Assembly (NCBI RefSeq): GCF_000744885.1
Contig: NZ_JQMV01000003.1
Coordinates: forward strand, 806,001-870,000
Direction: 5' to 3'
From: Thermus amyloliquefaciens
GTDB lineage: Bacteria > Deinococcota > Deinococci > Deinococcales > Thermaceae
DNA length: 64,000 nucleotides
Shown: positions 36,556-47,375 of the stretch, in pieces
Numbering within the stretch: position 1 is the first letter of the stretch
Layout of the letters: every line of letters begins with the position of its first letter
Notes under the pieces: model-generated
What the model was told of the DNA's origin: nothing
The model's database searches: none
The model's input: only the letters and a program-made list of their open reading frames with translations
Program-made: the position numbers and the translations under genes

Positions 36556-37096
36556 ATGGCCTTGGCCTTCCTCCTCGGCTACCTGGTGGGAAGCCTCCCC
36601 ATCGCCTTCTGGTTTGGGACTCTTAGGGGAAGAAACCTCCTCCAGGAGGGCTCCGGAAACCCCGGGGCCCTGAACGCCTACCGGCTGCTGGGGCCGGTGC
36701 CGGGCCTCATGGTCCTCTTCCTGGACGTCTTCAAGGGGGTCCTGGCCGTGGCCCTGGGGGAGGGGGCGGCGGGAAGCCCCTGGGGAGGCCTTGCGGGGGG
36801 CGTGGGGGCGGTCTGGGGGCACGCCTTTTCCCCTTGGCTCCTCCTCCGGGGGGCAAGGCCCTGGCCCCCGCCGCCGGGGTCCTCCTGGCGGTGGACCCCG
36901 CCTCCTCCTGGGGGGCTTGGCCCTTTTCGCCCTCCTCCAGGCCCTTTTCCGCAGGCCCTACCGGGCGGCCTTGGCCGTGGCCCTGGCCCAGCCCTTCTTG
37001 GCCAGCCTCCTGCACCCGGACCCCGGCCACCTCCTTTTCGGGCTGGGGCTCGGCCTTCCCGTGGCCTTGCGCCACCTGAAGGACTGGGACCGCTAG
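36556..37096 (+). CDS. plsY: glycerol-3-phosphate acyltransferase PlsY (two apparent frameshifts)
   Basis: PlsY moves an acyl group from acyl phosphate to glycerol 3-phosphate, the first step of phospholipid synthesis. The N-terminal part shows LLGYLVGSLPIAFWFG, GSGNPGALNAYRLLG and LFLDVFKGVLAV, all conserved motifs. Two single-base losses follow: one G in the run at 36848-36853, where one more G restores LLRGGKALAPAAGVLLAV, and one C in the run at 36896-36899, after which LLLGGLALFALLQALFRRPY runs to the stop at 37096. Repaired length is 180 residues with five membrane helices. It ends one base before convergent livM. Confidence 0.85.
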
Positions 37097-38164
37097 TCAG
37101 TAGGGGAGGGGCCAGGTGCGGAAGTAGTTGCGGATCCTCCCCCAAAGGCCCACCAGGCCCAAGGGCTCCAGGATCAGAAAGCCCAGGATCAGGAGGCCGA
37201 AGACCACGTTGCGCCAGGCGGCCAGGGTGGCCGCGTACTGCGGGCCTAAGGACCCCACCAGGCTGTTGAGCACCTCGGGGATCAGGAGGACGAAGAAGGC
37301 CCCCAGAACCGCTCCCAGCACCGTGCCCGCCCCGCCCACGATCACCATGGCCAGGTACTGGATGCTCACCGTGAGGGGGAAGTACTCGGGGGTCACCGCC
37401 TTGTAAAGCTGGGCGAGAAGCCCCCCCGCCACCCCGGCGTAAAAGGCGGAGAGGGCAAAGGCCAAAAGCTTCACCCGCACCAGGTCCACCCCCGCCACCC
37501 GGGCGGAGAGGTCGTTGTCCCGCACCGCCATGAAGGCCCGGCCCGCCCGGGTCATGAGGAGGCGCTTGCCGTAGAGGAAGAGGGGTAGGGCGAAGAGGAG
37601 CACCAGGTACCAAAGCCTTTCCGGGGTGTCCAAGGCCAGGCCGAAGAGCTCCGCAGGGGGCAGGGTCCGCCCCCGGATCCCCCCGGTGACCGCCTCCCAG
37701 TTCTTGAAGACGTAGTCCGCCAGGAACTGGAAGGCCAAGGTGGCGATGGCCAGGTACACCCCCTTGATGCGCAAGGAGGGGAGGCCCAGGAGAAGGCCCA
37801 GCAAGGCGGCGATCCCCCCGCCCAGGAGGATGCCCAGGGGGGCCAGGGGGCCGTGGAGATGGCTTGCCGCATAGGCCCCCACGCCCATGAAGGCGGCGTG
37901 GCCCAAGGAGATCTGCCCCGCACCCCCCACCAGGAGGTGGAGGCCCAAGGCGCTCAGGGCCCCGATGGCCACCAGGGTGGCCACGTACATGGGGTAGGGG
38001 CCGAGGAGGGCAGGCAGGAGGAGAAGGAGGAGCAAAAAGGCCCAAAGGGCCATCCGGCCCAAGGGGGTGCTGGCGTAGGCCTCGTCCTCGCGGTAGGTTT
38101 CCCGCACCGCCCGGGCGAAACGGCGGCTAAAGGCGTCGGTGAGCTGTTTGGCCAGGCGGTACAT
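37097..38164 (-). CDS. livM: branched-chain-type ABC transporter permease LivM
   Basis: LivM is the second permease of a HAAT-family importer. The 355-residue protein has a 50-residue cytoplasmic N-terminal extension, then about ten membrane helices with the family motifs LGLHLLVGGAGQISLGHAAFMGVGAY and IRGRTLPPAELFG, and the EAA-like loop GRAFMAVRDNDLSARVAGVDL that contacts the ATPases. It is the last gene of the liv cluster and lies one base downstream of the acyl-CoA ligase gene, an order in which the two permease genes are separated by three others. Confidence 0.93.
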   Translation of the reverse strand: MYRLAKQLTDAFSRRFARAVRETYREDEAYASTPLGRMALWAFLLLLLLLPALLGPYPMYVATLVAIGALSALGLHLLVGGAGQISLGHAAFMGVGAYAASHLHGPLAPLGILLGGGIAALLGLLLGLPSLRIKGVYLAIATLAFQFLADYVFKNWEAVTGGIRGRTLPPAELFGLALDTPERLWYLVLLFALPLFLYGKRLLMTRAGRAFMAVRDNDLSARVAGVDLVRVKLLAFALSAFYAGVAGGLLAQLYKAVTPEYFPLTVSIQYLAMVIVGGAGTVLGAVLGAFFVLLIPEVLNSLVGSLGPQYAATLAAWRNVVFGLLILGFLILEPLGLVGLWGRIRNYFRTWPLPY

Positions 38165-38165
38165 C

Positions 38166-40019
38166 CTAGACCTCCTGCACCTCGAGGGTGGCCTCGAGCC
38201 TGCCTTCCCCCTCCAGGTAGCGGATGGGGAGCACCACCTCCACCCGCCCCCCCTCCCCGTAGAGGGCCTGGATCACCGGGCCGTAGCGGGCCTCCACCAC
38301 CTGGCGCCGGACCTTGCGGGTGCGGGTGATCTCCTCGTCGTCGGGGTGGAGTTCCTTAGGAAGGATGGCGAAGCGCTGGATCTTGAGCTTTTCGGGAAGG
38401 GTCTTGTTCACCATGCGGATTTCCTCGGCGATCAGGGCCTTGATCTCGGGGCGCTCGGTGAGGGAGAGGTAGGTGGTGAAGGGGATGCCCCGCCGCCTGG
38501 CCCAGTTCTGCACGTTTTCCGGATCCAGCTCAATGAGGGCGGTCACAAAGGGCCTCCCATGCCCCAGCACCACGGCCTCGCGGATGTAGGGGGAGTACTT
38601 CAGGCGGTTTTCCAGGAACTGGGGGGCAAACCGGGTCCCATCCAGCAGGGCCCCCACCTCCTTCACCCGGCCCAGGATCACCAGGTGCCCCCGCTCGTCA
38701 AAGAAGCCCGCGTCCCCGGTGCGGAAGAAGCCATCCTCGGTGAAGCTTTCCTCCGTGGCCTTCTCCTGGCGGAAATACCCCCGGAAGACCTGGGGCCCCT
38801 TCACCTGGATCTCCCCCTCCTCGCTGATGCGCACCTCCGTTTGGGGAAGGGGAGGGCCCACGGTCTCGGGCGGGGCGTCCCCGGTGGCGTGGGCGGTGGT
38901 GGCGGCGGCGGTCTCCGACTGGCCGTAGACCTGGCGGATGTCCAGCCCCAGGGCGCGGAAGAAGGTGAAGACCTCGGGGCCCAGGGGGGCGCCCCCGGTG
39001 ACGGCGATGCGGCAGGCGGCGAGGCCCAGCCTGGCCCTAAGGGGCCTGGCGATGAGGGGGTAGAAGAGGGCCCGCTTGAGGTTGAGCCAAAAGCCCACCC
39101 TCTCCCCCCGGAACTCCCGGCTTGCCCCTTCCAGGAGGGCCCCCATCCCCACCCGGTAGAAGAAGGCCTTGAGGAAGTCGGCGTCCGCCATGCGGCTTTG
39201 GATGAGGCTGGCCATATCCTCCCAAAGCCGGGGGGGAGCCAGGAAGAAGTCGGGCTGGACCTCCTTGAGGTCCTCCCTCAGGGTGGTGGGGTCCTCGGGG
39301 AAGTGCACAGTGGAGCCCTCCACCAGGCTCTGCACCACGGTGAGCATCTGCTCCCCGATCCAGGGAAGGGGCAGGTAGCTGAAGACCCAGGCCCCCTTTT
39401 GGAAGCCCAAGGCCTGGCCCACGGCAAAGTGGCCCGCGAGAAGATTGCGGTGGGACAGCATGGCCAGCTTGCTCCTCCCCGTGGTGCCCGAGGTGGGGGC
39501 CAGGAGGGCGATCTCCTCGGGGTGGCGCCTCCTTAGGGCCTCCTCCCCCACCTTAGGGTCGCCCAGGGCCTGGCTGAAGCGCCGGACCTTGCCTTGGAAG
39601 TGGCGGGACATCCCCGCCTCCTCCCAGACCAGGACGAAGTCCACCAGGTGCAGGTGGGGATAGACCTTGTCCAGCTGTTCCTCGTCGGAAACCACGATGC
39701 CCTTGGCCCCAGTGAACTCCAGGAAGTAGCCCACCTCCTCGGGCATGGCGTCGGCGTAGATGCCCATGGGCAAGGCCCCGAGGGTTTGGGCGGCCAGTTC
39801 CGCCTCCACCCACTCGGGGGCGTTGTGCCCCAGGATGGCCAGGACCTCCCCTTCCCGAAGGCCCAAGGCCCAAAGCCCCCCGGCGAGGCGGAGGGTACGC
39901 TCTAGGAGCTCCTTCCAGGAGGTTTTCTGCCACACCCCAAGCCGCTTCACCCGCAAGGCGGGGGCGTGGGGCCGCTCCGTGGCGTGGCGGTGCAGGTAGG
40001 CAAGAAGCGTTCCTTCCAT
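38166..40019 (-). CDS. AMP-dependent acyl-CoA ligase within the liv cluster
   Basis: A 617-residue ANL-superfamily ligase that activates a carboxylic acid as acyl-AMP and then acyl-CoA. The P-loop is ALLAPTSGTTGRSKLAMLSH, a slight variant of SGTTGxPK; other motifs are YGQSETAAATT, the hinge-region DGFFRTGDAGFFDERGHLVILGR and the C-terminal lysine region in ITRTRKVRRQVVE. It resembles long-chain or aromatic acyl-CoA ligases of the FadD15 type that sit inside liv-type transporter clusters. The context suggests that the transporter imports an acid which this enzyme then activates. It lies six bases after livG. Confidence 0.9.
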   Translation of the reverse strand: MEGTLLAYLHRHATERPHAPALRVKRLGVWQKTSWKELLERTLRLAGGLWALGLREGEVLAILGHNAPEWVEAELAAQTLGALPMGIYADAMPEEVGYFLEFTGAKGIVVSDEEQLDKVYPHLHLVDFVLVWEEAGMSRHFQGKVRRFSQALGDPKVGEEALRRRHPEEIALLAPTSGTTGRSKLAMLSHRNLLAGHFAVGQALGFQKGAWVFSYLPLPWIGEQMLTVVQSLVEGSTVHFPEDPTTLREDLKEVQPDFFLAPPRLWEDMASLIQSRMADADFLKAFFYRVGMGALLEGASREFRGERVGFWLNLKRALFYPLIARPLRARLGLAACRIAVTGGAPLGPEVFTFFRALGLDIRQVYGQSETAAATTAHATGDAPPETVGPPLPQTEVRISEEGEIQVKGPQVFRGYFRQEKATEESFTEDGFFRTGDAGFFDERGHLVILGRVKEVGALLDGTRFAPQFLENRLKYSPYIREAVVLGHGRPFVTALIELDPENVQNWARRRGIPFTTYLSLTERPEIKALIAEEIRMVNKTLPEKLKIQRFAILPKELHPDDEEITRTRKVRRQVVEARYGPVIQALYGEGGRVEVVLPIRYLEGEGRLEATLEVQEV

Positions 40020-40025
40020 AGTGCC

Positions 40026-40775
40026 TCAAGCTTGCCCCAGGTAGGCTTCCGCCACCTTGGGATCCTGGCGCACCCCTTGTGGGGGGCCATGGTAGAGCAC
40101 CTCCCCGTAGGAGAGGACCAGGACCCGGTCGGAAAGCTCCAGGACCGCCCTCAGGTCATGCTCCACCCAAAGGAGGGTAACCCCCCATTCCTCCCGGGCG
40201 TCCAGGAGAAACCGGGCCAGGTCCTGCTTCTCCTCCAGGGAGAGCCCGGCCATGGGCTCGTCCAGGAGGAGGAGCTTGGGCCGGCTGGCCAGGGCCCGGG
40301 CCACCTCCACCCGTTTTTGCAACCCATAGGGAAGCATGCCCGCGGGGGCGTGGCGGAAGGGGGAGAGGTGCAGGTAGTCCAGGACCTCCTCGGCCCAGGC
40401 CCGGAGGCGCCATTCCCGCTCGGCCCGGGGTAGGGCCAAGGGGTAGGTGGGCAGGGCCAGCTCGGCCCCCAGCTTCACGTTGTCCAAAACGCTCAAGCCC
40501 CGGAAGATCTCCAGGCCCTGGAAGGTGCGGGCTAGGCCCATGCGGGCCCTGTCCTGGGGGCTTTTCCCCCGGAGGTTTTGGCCCAGGAAGACCACCTCGC
40601 CTTTGTCGGGCTCGTACACCCCGGAAAGCACGTTCAAAAGCGTGGTCTTTCCGGCCCCGTTGGGCCCGATCACCGCGAAGAACTCGCCTTCGGCTACGCT
40701 GAACTCCACCCCCGTCAGGGCCTTCACCCCCTTGAAGGCGAGGTGGAGGTTCTTGGCCTCGAGGATCACACCCAC
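40026..40775 (-). CDS. livG: branched-chain-type ABC transporter ATPase LivG
   Basis: One of two ATPases of the HAAT importer. The 249 residues include Walker A GPNGAGKTTLLNVLSG, the Q-loop RTFQGLEIFRGLSVLDNV, a degenerate signature MLPYGLQKRVEVARALA in place of LSYGxQ, Walker B LLLLDEPMAGLS and the H-loop WVEHDL. LivG-type proteins typically have this LPYGxQRR form. The start overlaps livF by 10 bases. The order after livJ is livH, livF, livG, ligase, livM. Confidence 0.94.
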   Translation of the reverse strand: MGVILEAKNLHLAFKGVKALTGVEFSVAEGEFFAVIGPNGAGKTTLLNVLSGVYEPDKGEVVFLGQNLRGKSPQDRARMGLARTFQGLEIFRGLSVLDNVKLGAELALPTYPLALPRAEREWRLRAWAEEVLDYLHLSPFRHAPAGMLPYGLQKRVEVARALASRPKLLLLDEPMAGLSLEEKQDLARFLLDAREEWGVTLLWVEHDLRAVLELSDRVLVLSYGEVLYHGPPQGVRQDPKVAEAYLGQA

Positions 40776-41560
40776 CGCTTCCTCCTACGGTAGCGCTTGG
40801 CCTGGCGGAAGCCCACCTCTTCCCTGCCCAGGTAAAACTCCATCACGTCCTGGTCCTCCTGGGCCGTTTTGGCATCCCCCTCAAACACCACCCGGCCCCG
40901 CTCCAGCACGTAAACCCGGTCCACGATGGCGAGGGCGGCCCGGGCGTTTTGCTCCACCAGGAGGAGGCTTAGCCCCTTCTCCTTCCTCAGGGTGTCCAGG
41001 GTGCGCATCACCTCCTCCACCAGCTTGGGGGAGAGGCCCAAGGAGGGCTCATCCACCACCAGCACCTTGGGCCGGGTGAGGAGGGCCATGCCCAGGAGGA
41101 GCATCTGCTGCTCCCCCCCTGAGAGGTAACCTGCCTGCTCGTGCCGCCTTTCGTAGAGCCGGGGAAACCGGGCGAAAACCTCCTCCATGCCCTCCTTAAG
41201 CTCCCGGGAGGAGAGGCGGTGCCCGGCGGCCACCAGGTTCTCCACGGGGGTCAGGTAGCGGAAGAGGGGGCGCCCCTCCAGGACCGCGGTAAGCCCCAAG
41301 CCCGTGATGCGCACCGGGTCCAGGTGGGTGGCCTCCTGGCCGAAGAGGCGCACATGCCCGTCCAGCACCCGCCCCTCAAACTTGGGGAGGAGGCCCGCCA
41401 CCGCCCGCACCAAGGAGCTCTTGCCCGCCCCGTTGGGCCCCAGGAGGGCCACCGCCTCCCCTTCCCTCACCTCCAGGGAAACCCCGTCCAGGGCCAGGAT
41501 CACCCCCCGGTAGACCACCTTGAGGTTCTCTACGGACAGGATCATGCCGTTTCTTCCCAT
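40766..41560 (-). CDS. livF: branched-chain-type ABC transporter ATPase LivF
   Basis: The second ATPase of the importer. It contains Walker A GPNGAGKSSLVRAVAG, signature YLSGGEQQMLLLGMALLT, Walker B VLVVDEPSLGLSP and the H-loop region LLLVEQNARAAL typical of LivF. The 264-residue form has an unusually basic C terminus (FRQAKRYRRRKRWV) that overlaps the livG start. Start codons at 41560 and 41545 are both possible; 41560 has GAGGG five bases upstream. A stable hairpin lies between livH and this gene. Confidence 0.94.
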   Translation of the reverse strand: MGRNGMILSVENLKVVYRGVILALDGVSLEVREGEAVALLGPNGAGKSSLVRAVAGLLPKFEGRVLDGHVRLFGQEATHLDPVRITGLGLTAVLEGRPLFRYLTPVENLVAAGHRLSSRELKEGMEEVFARFPRLYERRHEQAGYLSGGEQQMLLLGMALLTRPKVLVVDEPSLGLSPKLVEEVMRTLDTLRKEKGLSLLLVEQNARAALAIVDRVYVLERGRVVFEGDAKTAQEDQDVMEFYLGREEVGFRQAKRYRRRKRWV

Positions 41561-41600
41561 CTTTTCCCTCGCCTCGAGGCTTGGAGAAGGTCGTTACCGG

Positions 41601-41634
41601 GGCCCCACCTTGGCCCAAGCCAGGGTGGGGTGGC
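41601..41634 (-). other. stable hairpin between livH and livF
   Basis: CCACCTTGG (41605-41613) pairs with CCAGGGTGG (41620-41628), with one G-U pair, and the stem extends outward through adjacent C and G runs. No T-run follows, so it may be a processing or partial-termination element rather than a full terminator. Confidence 0.5.
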
Positions 41635-41635
41635 C

Positions 41636-42511
41636 TCACACCCTCTCGATCTGCCGCTCGCCCAACAGGCCATAGGGCCGCACCAGAAGGACCAGAAGCA
41701 CCACCACGAAGGGCAGGGCCTCGGTGAAGCCGGGGAGGAGGGGTTCCAGGTACCGTTGGGAAAGGGCCTCGAGGATCCCCAGGAGAAACCCGGCCAGCAG
41801 GGCCCCGCCCACCGAGTCCAGCCCGCCCAGGATGGCCACGGGAAAGACCTTGAGGCCCAAGAAGACCAGGTTGGGGCCCACCCCGCTGGCCACGGCCAGA
41901 AGGGCCCCGGCCAGGGTGGCGAGGAGGGCGGAGATGCCCCAAACCCCCGCCAAAATGCGGGCGGTGGGGATGCCCAGGGCCAGGGCGGCCACCTCCCGTT
42001 CGGAGATGGCCCGCACCAGGACCCCATAGCGGCTTCTCCGGAGGAGCCAAAGGAGGCCAAGGCCCAAGGGCAGGGCCAGCAGGAGGTTCCAGACGGCCCG
42101 GGAGGGCACAAAGGCATCCCCCAGCTGAAAGCCCAGCTGGGGCAGCTCCCCGTTGAGGTACTTCAGGTCCGGGCCCCAGAGGAGCTGTACCCCGCCGTCC
42201 AGGGCCGCCGCCAGGCCGATGGTGGCCATGATCACCGCCACCACGTTCCGCCCCAGGAGGGGCCGCACAAAACCCCGCTCCACCAGAAGCCCAAAGAGAA
42301 GGGCCGCGGGCAGGGCGGCCAGCATGGCCAAGGGGAGGGGCAGGAAGAGGGCGAAGGTGTAGGTGAGGTAGGCCCCCACCAGCAGGAACTCCCCGATGGC
42401 GAAGTTCACCACGCTGGTGGCCCGGTAGACCAGGACGAACCCCAGGGCCAGAAGGCCGTAGAGGGCCCCATTGCCTAGGCCGCCGATGAGGTAGGGGAGG
42501 AGGTCGGACAT
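41636..42511 (-). CDS. livH: branched-chain-type ABC transporter permease LivH
   Basis: LivH is the first permease of the importer. The 291 residues have about eight membrane helices and the family motifs LIGGLGNGALYGLLALGFVLVYRATSVVNFAIGE and the EAA-like loop RAISEREVAALALGIPTARIL, followed by PVAILGGLDSVGGALLAGFLLG. It follows livJ by 41 bases and ends before the hairpin that precedes livF. Confidence 0.94.
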   Translation of the reverse strand: MSDLLPYLIGGLGNGALYGLLALGFVLVYRATSVVNFAIGEFLLVGAYLTYTFALFLPLPLAMLAALPAALLFGLLVERGFVRPLLGRNVVAVIMATIGLAAALDGGVQLLWGPDLKYLNGELPQLGFQLGDAFVPSRAVWNLLLALPLGLGLLWLLRRSRYGVLVRAISEREVAALALGIPTARILAGVWGISALLATLAGALLAVASGVGPNLVFLGLKVFPVAILGGLDSVGGALLAGFLLGILEALSQRYLEPLLPGFTEALPFVVVLLVLLVRPYGLLGERQIERV

Positions 42512-42552
42512 GGGCGTTTTGCAAAGCCCCCAGGATCCGGGAGGCGGGCTTG

Positions 42553-43737
42553 TTAGGCCAGCTTAATCCAGTTGGTGATGGCGTTGAAACGCCCCTCCCT
42601 CACGCTGGCCCGGTAGAGCTTGGTGTAGGGGAGGCGGTGGTTCACGAACTGGTAGCTCCGTTGCAGGCCGAGGCCGTTGTAGTCCCCCAGCTTCTCCAGG
42701 TACTCCACCACCCCGGCCCGGCTGAGCTTGCCCGCTCCGGCGGCCCGGCGCATGGCCTCGGCGACGGCCAGGGCCACTGCCAGGCTGCCCATGTAGTAGG
42801 TGGGGCGGTAGGAGACGTCCCGCCCCTTCCGCTGGCGGAACTTCCGCATCTCGTCCACCGCCGGCACCAGGGTGTCGTACCAGTAGGCGTTGTGGTAGGT
42901 GACGGTAAACCCTTCGGCGGCCGGGCCTGCCCTTTGGATGAGGGCCAGTTCCGCGGAGTAGTAGGTGCCCATGAACTGGGCCTGCAGGCCCTGTTCCCGG
43001 GCGGTGCGGAGGATCAGGGGTTCCACCGAGAGGGCGTAGCCCTGGAGGATGACGAAATCGGGGTTCGCCCGGCGGAGGTTCAGCACCACCGGGGTGGCGT
43101 CGGTGAAGGCGGGGGGTGTCACCTCCTCGTGCACCACCTCCATGCCCAGGGCCTTGGCCCTTTCCTTCACGTAGGGGATGGGGTCGCGCCCGAACTCGGT
43201 GTTGGAGTAGACCAGGGCGATCCTGGCCCGGCCCTTTTGCAGGCGGATCTGCCGCAGGAGGGCCTCCATCATGTCGTTGTAGGTGGGGCCGAAGACGAAG
43301 ATGGTGGGGTAGGTCTTGGGGTCGGCCAGTTCGTTGGCGAAGCTGGTGGCGGAGTAGGGTAGGCCCATGCGGGCGATCTCCGGAGCCAGGGCCTTGGAAA
43401 GGCCGGTGGAGTCCCCATAGACGAAGAGGAGCTCGTCGGGGCGCTCCCGGGATACCACCCGGTTGAAGGCGGCGGTTCCCTTGGCCACGTCGTAGCCGGT
43501 GTCCTCCACGATGAGCTCCAGCCTGCGCCCGCCGATGCCGCCTTGGACCTCGTTCACGTAATCCACCCCGTCCACGAACCCCTCCCGGCCGGCGTTGCCG
43601 GCAAAGGCGAAGGGCCCCGTTAGGGGCAGAAGAGCGGCCAGCTTCACCGGCCGGGCTTGGGCGGTGGCGAAGTAGGGCATGCCCAAGGCCGTCAAGGTGC
43701 CCACACCCAGCTTCTTCAAAAACTCCCTGCGCTTCAT
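42553..43737 (-). CDS. livJ: branched-chain-type ABC transporter substrate-binding protein (Tat-exported)
   Basis: The 394-residue periplasmic binding protein begins with a twin-arginine leader, MKRREFLKKLGVGTLTALG, ending in ATAQA, so it is probably exported folded by the Tat route rather than by Sec. The type I periplasmic-binding fold follows (VKLAALLPLTGPFAFAGNAGREG, GGRRLELIVEDTGYD, PTYNDMMEALLRQIRLQ). Family members bind branched-chain amino acids, amides or aromatic and aliphatic acids. The nearby acyl-CoA ligase makes an acid ligand plausible. ATG 43737 is preferred because of the leader and SD AAAGGAGG. Confidence 0.93.
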   Translation of the reverse strand: MKRREFLKKLGVGTLTALGMPYFATAQARPVKLAALLPLTGPFAFAGNAGREGFVDGVDYVNEVQGGIGGRRLELIVEDTGYDVAKGTAAFNRVVSRERPDELLFVYGDSTGLSKALAPEIARMGLPYSATSFANELADPKTYPTIFVFGPTYNDMMEALLRQIRLQKGRARIALVYSNTEFGRDPIPYVKERAKALGMEVVHEEVTPPAFTDATPVVLNLRRANPDFVILQGYALSVEPLILRTAREQGLQAQFMGTYYSAELALIQRAGPAAEGFTVTYHNAYWYDTLVPAVDEMRKFRQRKGRDVSYRPTYYMGSLAVALAVAEAMRRAAGAGKLSRAGVVEYLEKLGDYNGLGLQRSYQFVNHRLPYTKLYRASVREGRFNAITNWIKLA

Positions 43738-43769
43738 GGTTTGCCTCCTTTCCGCTTGTGCTCGGTGCC

Positions 43770-43798
43770 ACCATACCACGGCTGCCCTTTTCCGGCAA
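43770..43798 (-). promoter_or_regulatory. second candidate promoter before livJ
   Basis: TTGCCG (43793-43798), 17 bases, TATGGT (43770-43775) on the minus strand. It is closer to livJ but weaker than the promoter at 43904-43931. Confidence 0.35.
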
Positions 43799-43883
43799 GT
43801 CCTGGGGGCTTAGCCCAGCGGGCCGCCGGTTGGGAAAAGGCCCTTGTGGCCCAAAAGGCGACGGGGATGCGGTTCCTTCCCTG

Positions 43884-43931
43884 CCAACCGGGCGGTTGGT
43901 AACATTTTACCGGCCTGGGGCTTTGGGTCAA
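43884..43931 (-). promoter_or_regulatory. liv operon promoter with a palindromic operator
   Basis: On the minus strand TTGACC (43926-43931), a 16-base spacer and TAAAAT (43904-43909) form a strong promoter. Just downstream lies CCAACCGGGCGGTTGG (43884-43899), whose seven-base arms are perfect, overlapping about +5 to +20. TetR-family repressors of acyl-CoA and aromatic-acid genes in Thermus bind similar CNAAC..GTTNG palindromes, so a ligand-relieved repressor is likely. Confidence 0.65.
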
Positions 43932-43940
43932 GGGGGCTTT

Positions 43941-43970
43941 TTGGGGGTGCTGGCCCTGAGGCCCTAGGAT
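43941..43970 (+). promoter_or_regulatory. leaderless promoter of the argininosuccinate-lyase-like gene
   Basis: TTGGGG (43941-43946), 18 bases, TAGGAT (43965-43970). The -10 ends six bases before the ATG at 43977. Confidence 0.5.
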
Positions 43971-43976
43971 GGGATC

Positions 43977-46373
<2,397 letters not shown>

Positions 46374-47306
46374 TCAACGGGTGCGGAAGTATTCCACGGT
46401 GAGCCGGATGCCCTCCTGGAAACCCACCTCGGGCCGCCAGCCGTGGGCCATGAGCTTGAAGGGGGAGAGCACGCTCCGTTCCAGGTCCCCGGGGCGGGGC
46501 GGGGCGGGGTTGACCTCAGGGGTCCGCCCGGCGGCCTCGGCCACGGCCATGAGGATCTCCTGGGTGGTGTGCCCTTCCCCGGTGCCCACGTTGTAGATCC
46601 CCTCCAGGCCCTTTAGGGCCAGGTGGTGGGCCCGCACCACATCGGCCACGTGGATGTAGTCCCGCACACACCCCTCGTCCCCTGGGGTCCTCCTGGCGTA
46701 GAGGGTCACCGGCTCCCCTTTGAGCACCCTTTCCGCAAAGATGGCCACCACCCCGGCCTCCCCGTGGGGGTCTTGGCGGGGGCCGTAGACGTTGGCGTAG
46801 CGGAGGGAGACCCACTTGAGCCCGTAGTTCTGCCCGTAGGCGGAAAGGTAGTGCTCAAAGCCCGCCTTGCTGGCGGCGTAGGGGCTTTTGGGCCTGGGGA
46901 GCCAGGTCTCCTCGGCCCGTTCCCCTTCGGGCACCTCCCCGTAGATGGCCCCGCCCGTGGAGGCAAAGACGATCTTTTCCGCCCCCCATTTGCGCATGGC
47001 CTCGAGGAGGTTCAGGCCGCCCAGAAGGTTCACCTCAAAGTCCAGGGTGGGGTTTTCCACGCTCACCTTCACCGAGGCCTGGGCTGCCTGGTGGGACACG
47101 TGGGTGGGGCGAAACTCCCGGAACACCCTTTCCAAACCCTCCCGGTCCCGGAGGTCCACCTTGTAGAAGTAGACGCCCTGGGGGACGTTTTCCCGCTTGC
47201 CCGTGGAGAGGTTGTCCAGAACGGCCACCTCCACGCCTTCTTCCAAAAGGCTTTCCACGATATGGCTACCGATAAACCCTGCTCCACCCGTCACCAGTAC
47301 GCGCAT
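46374..47306 (-). CDS. GalE-like NAD-dependent nucleotide-sugar epimerase
   Basis: A 310-residue extended SDR. The NAD motif is VTGGAGFIGSHIVESLL, followed by VLDNLSTGKRENVP; the catalytic serine/threonine is in FASTGGAIYG and the YxxxK is in SPYAASKAGFEHY. NVYGPRQDP and YNVGTGEGHTTQEIL are characteristic of UDP-glucose 4-epimerases and related enzymes of the short bacterial type. It probably supplies UDP-galactose or UDP-GalNAc for surface glycans, but no sugar operon is present. An SD AGGAGG precedes the ATG. The SLAC1 gene lies downstream on the same strand. Confidence 0.9.
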   Translation of the reverse strand: MRVLVTGGAGFIGSHIVESLLEEGVEVAVLDNLSTGKRENVPQGVYFYKVDLRDREGLERVFREFRPTHVSHQAAQASVKVSVENPTLDFEVNLLGGLNLLEAMRKWGAEKIVFASTGGAIYGEVPEGERAEETWLPRPKSPYAASKAGFEHYLSAYGQNYGLKWVSLRYANVYGPRQDPHGEAGVVAIFAERVLKGEPVTLYARRTPGDEGCVRDYIHVADVVRAHHLALKGLEGIYNVGTGEGHTTQEILMAVAEAAGRTPEVNPAPPRPGDLERSVLSPFKLMAHGWRPEVGFQEGIRLTVEYFRTR

Positions 47307-47375
47307 AAAACCTCCTGCCTGCCCTGGAAACGGCAGGCCAAAACGGCACCATCCTAACAGGCCCAGGAAACGGGG

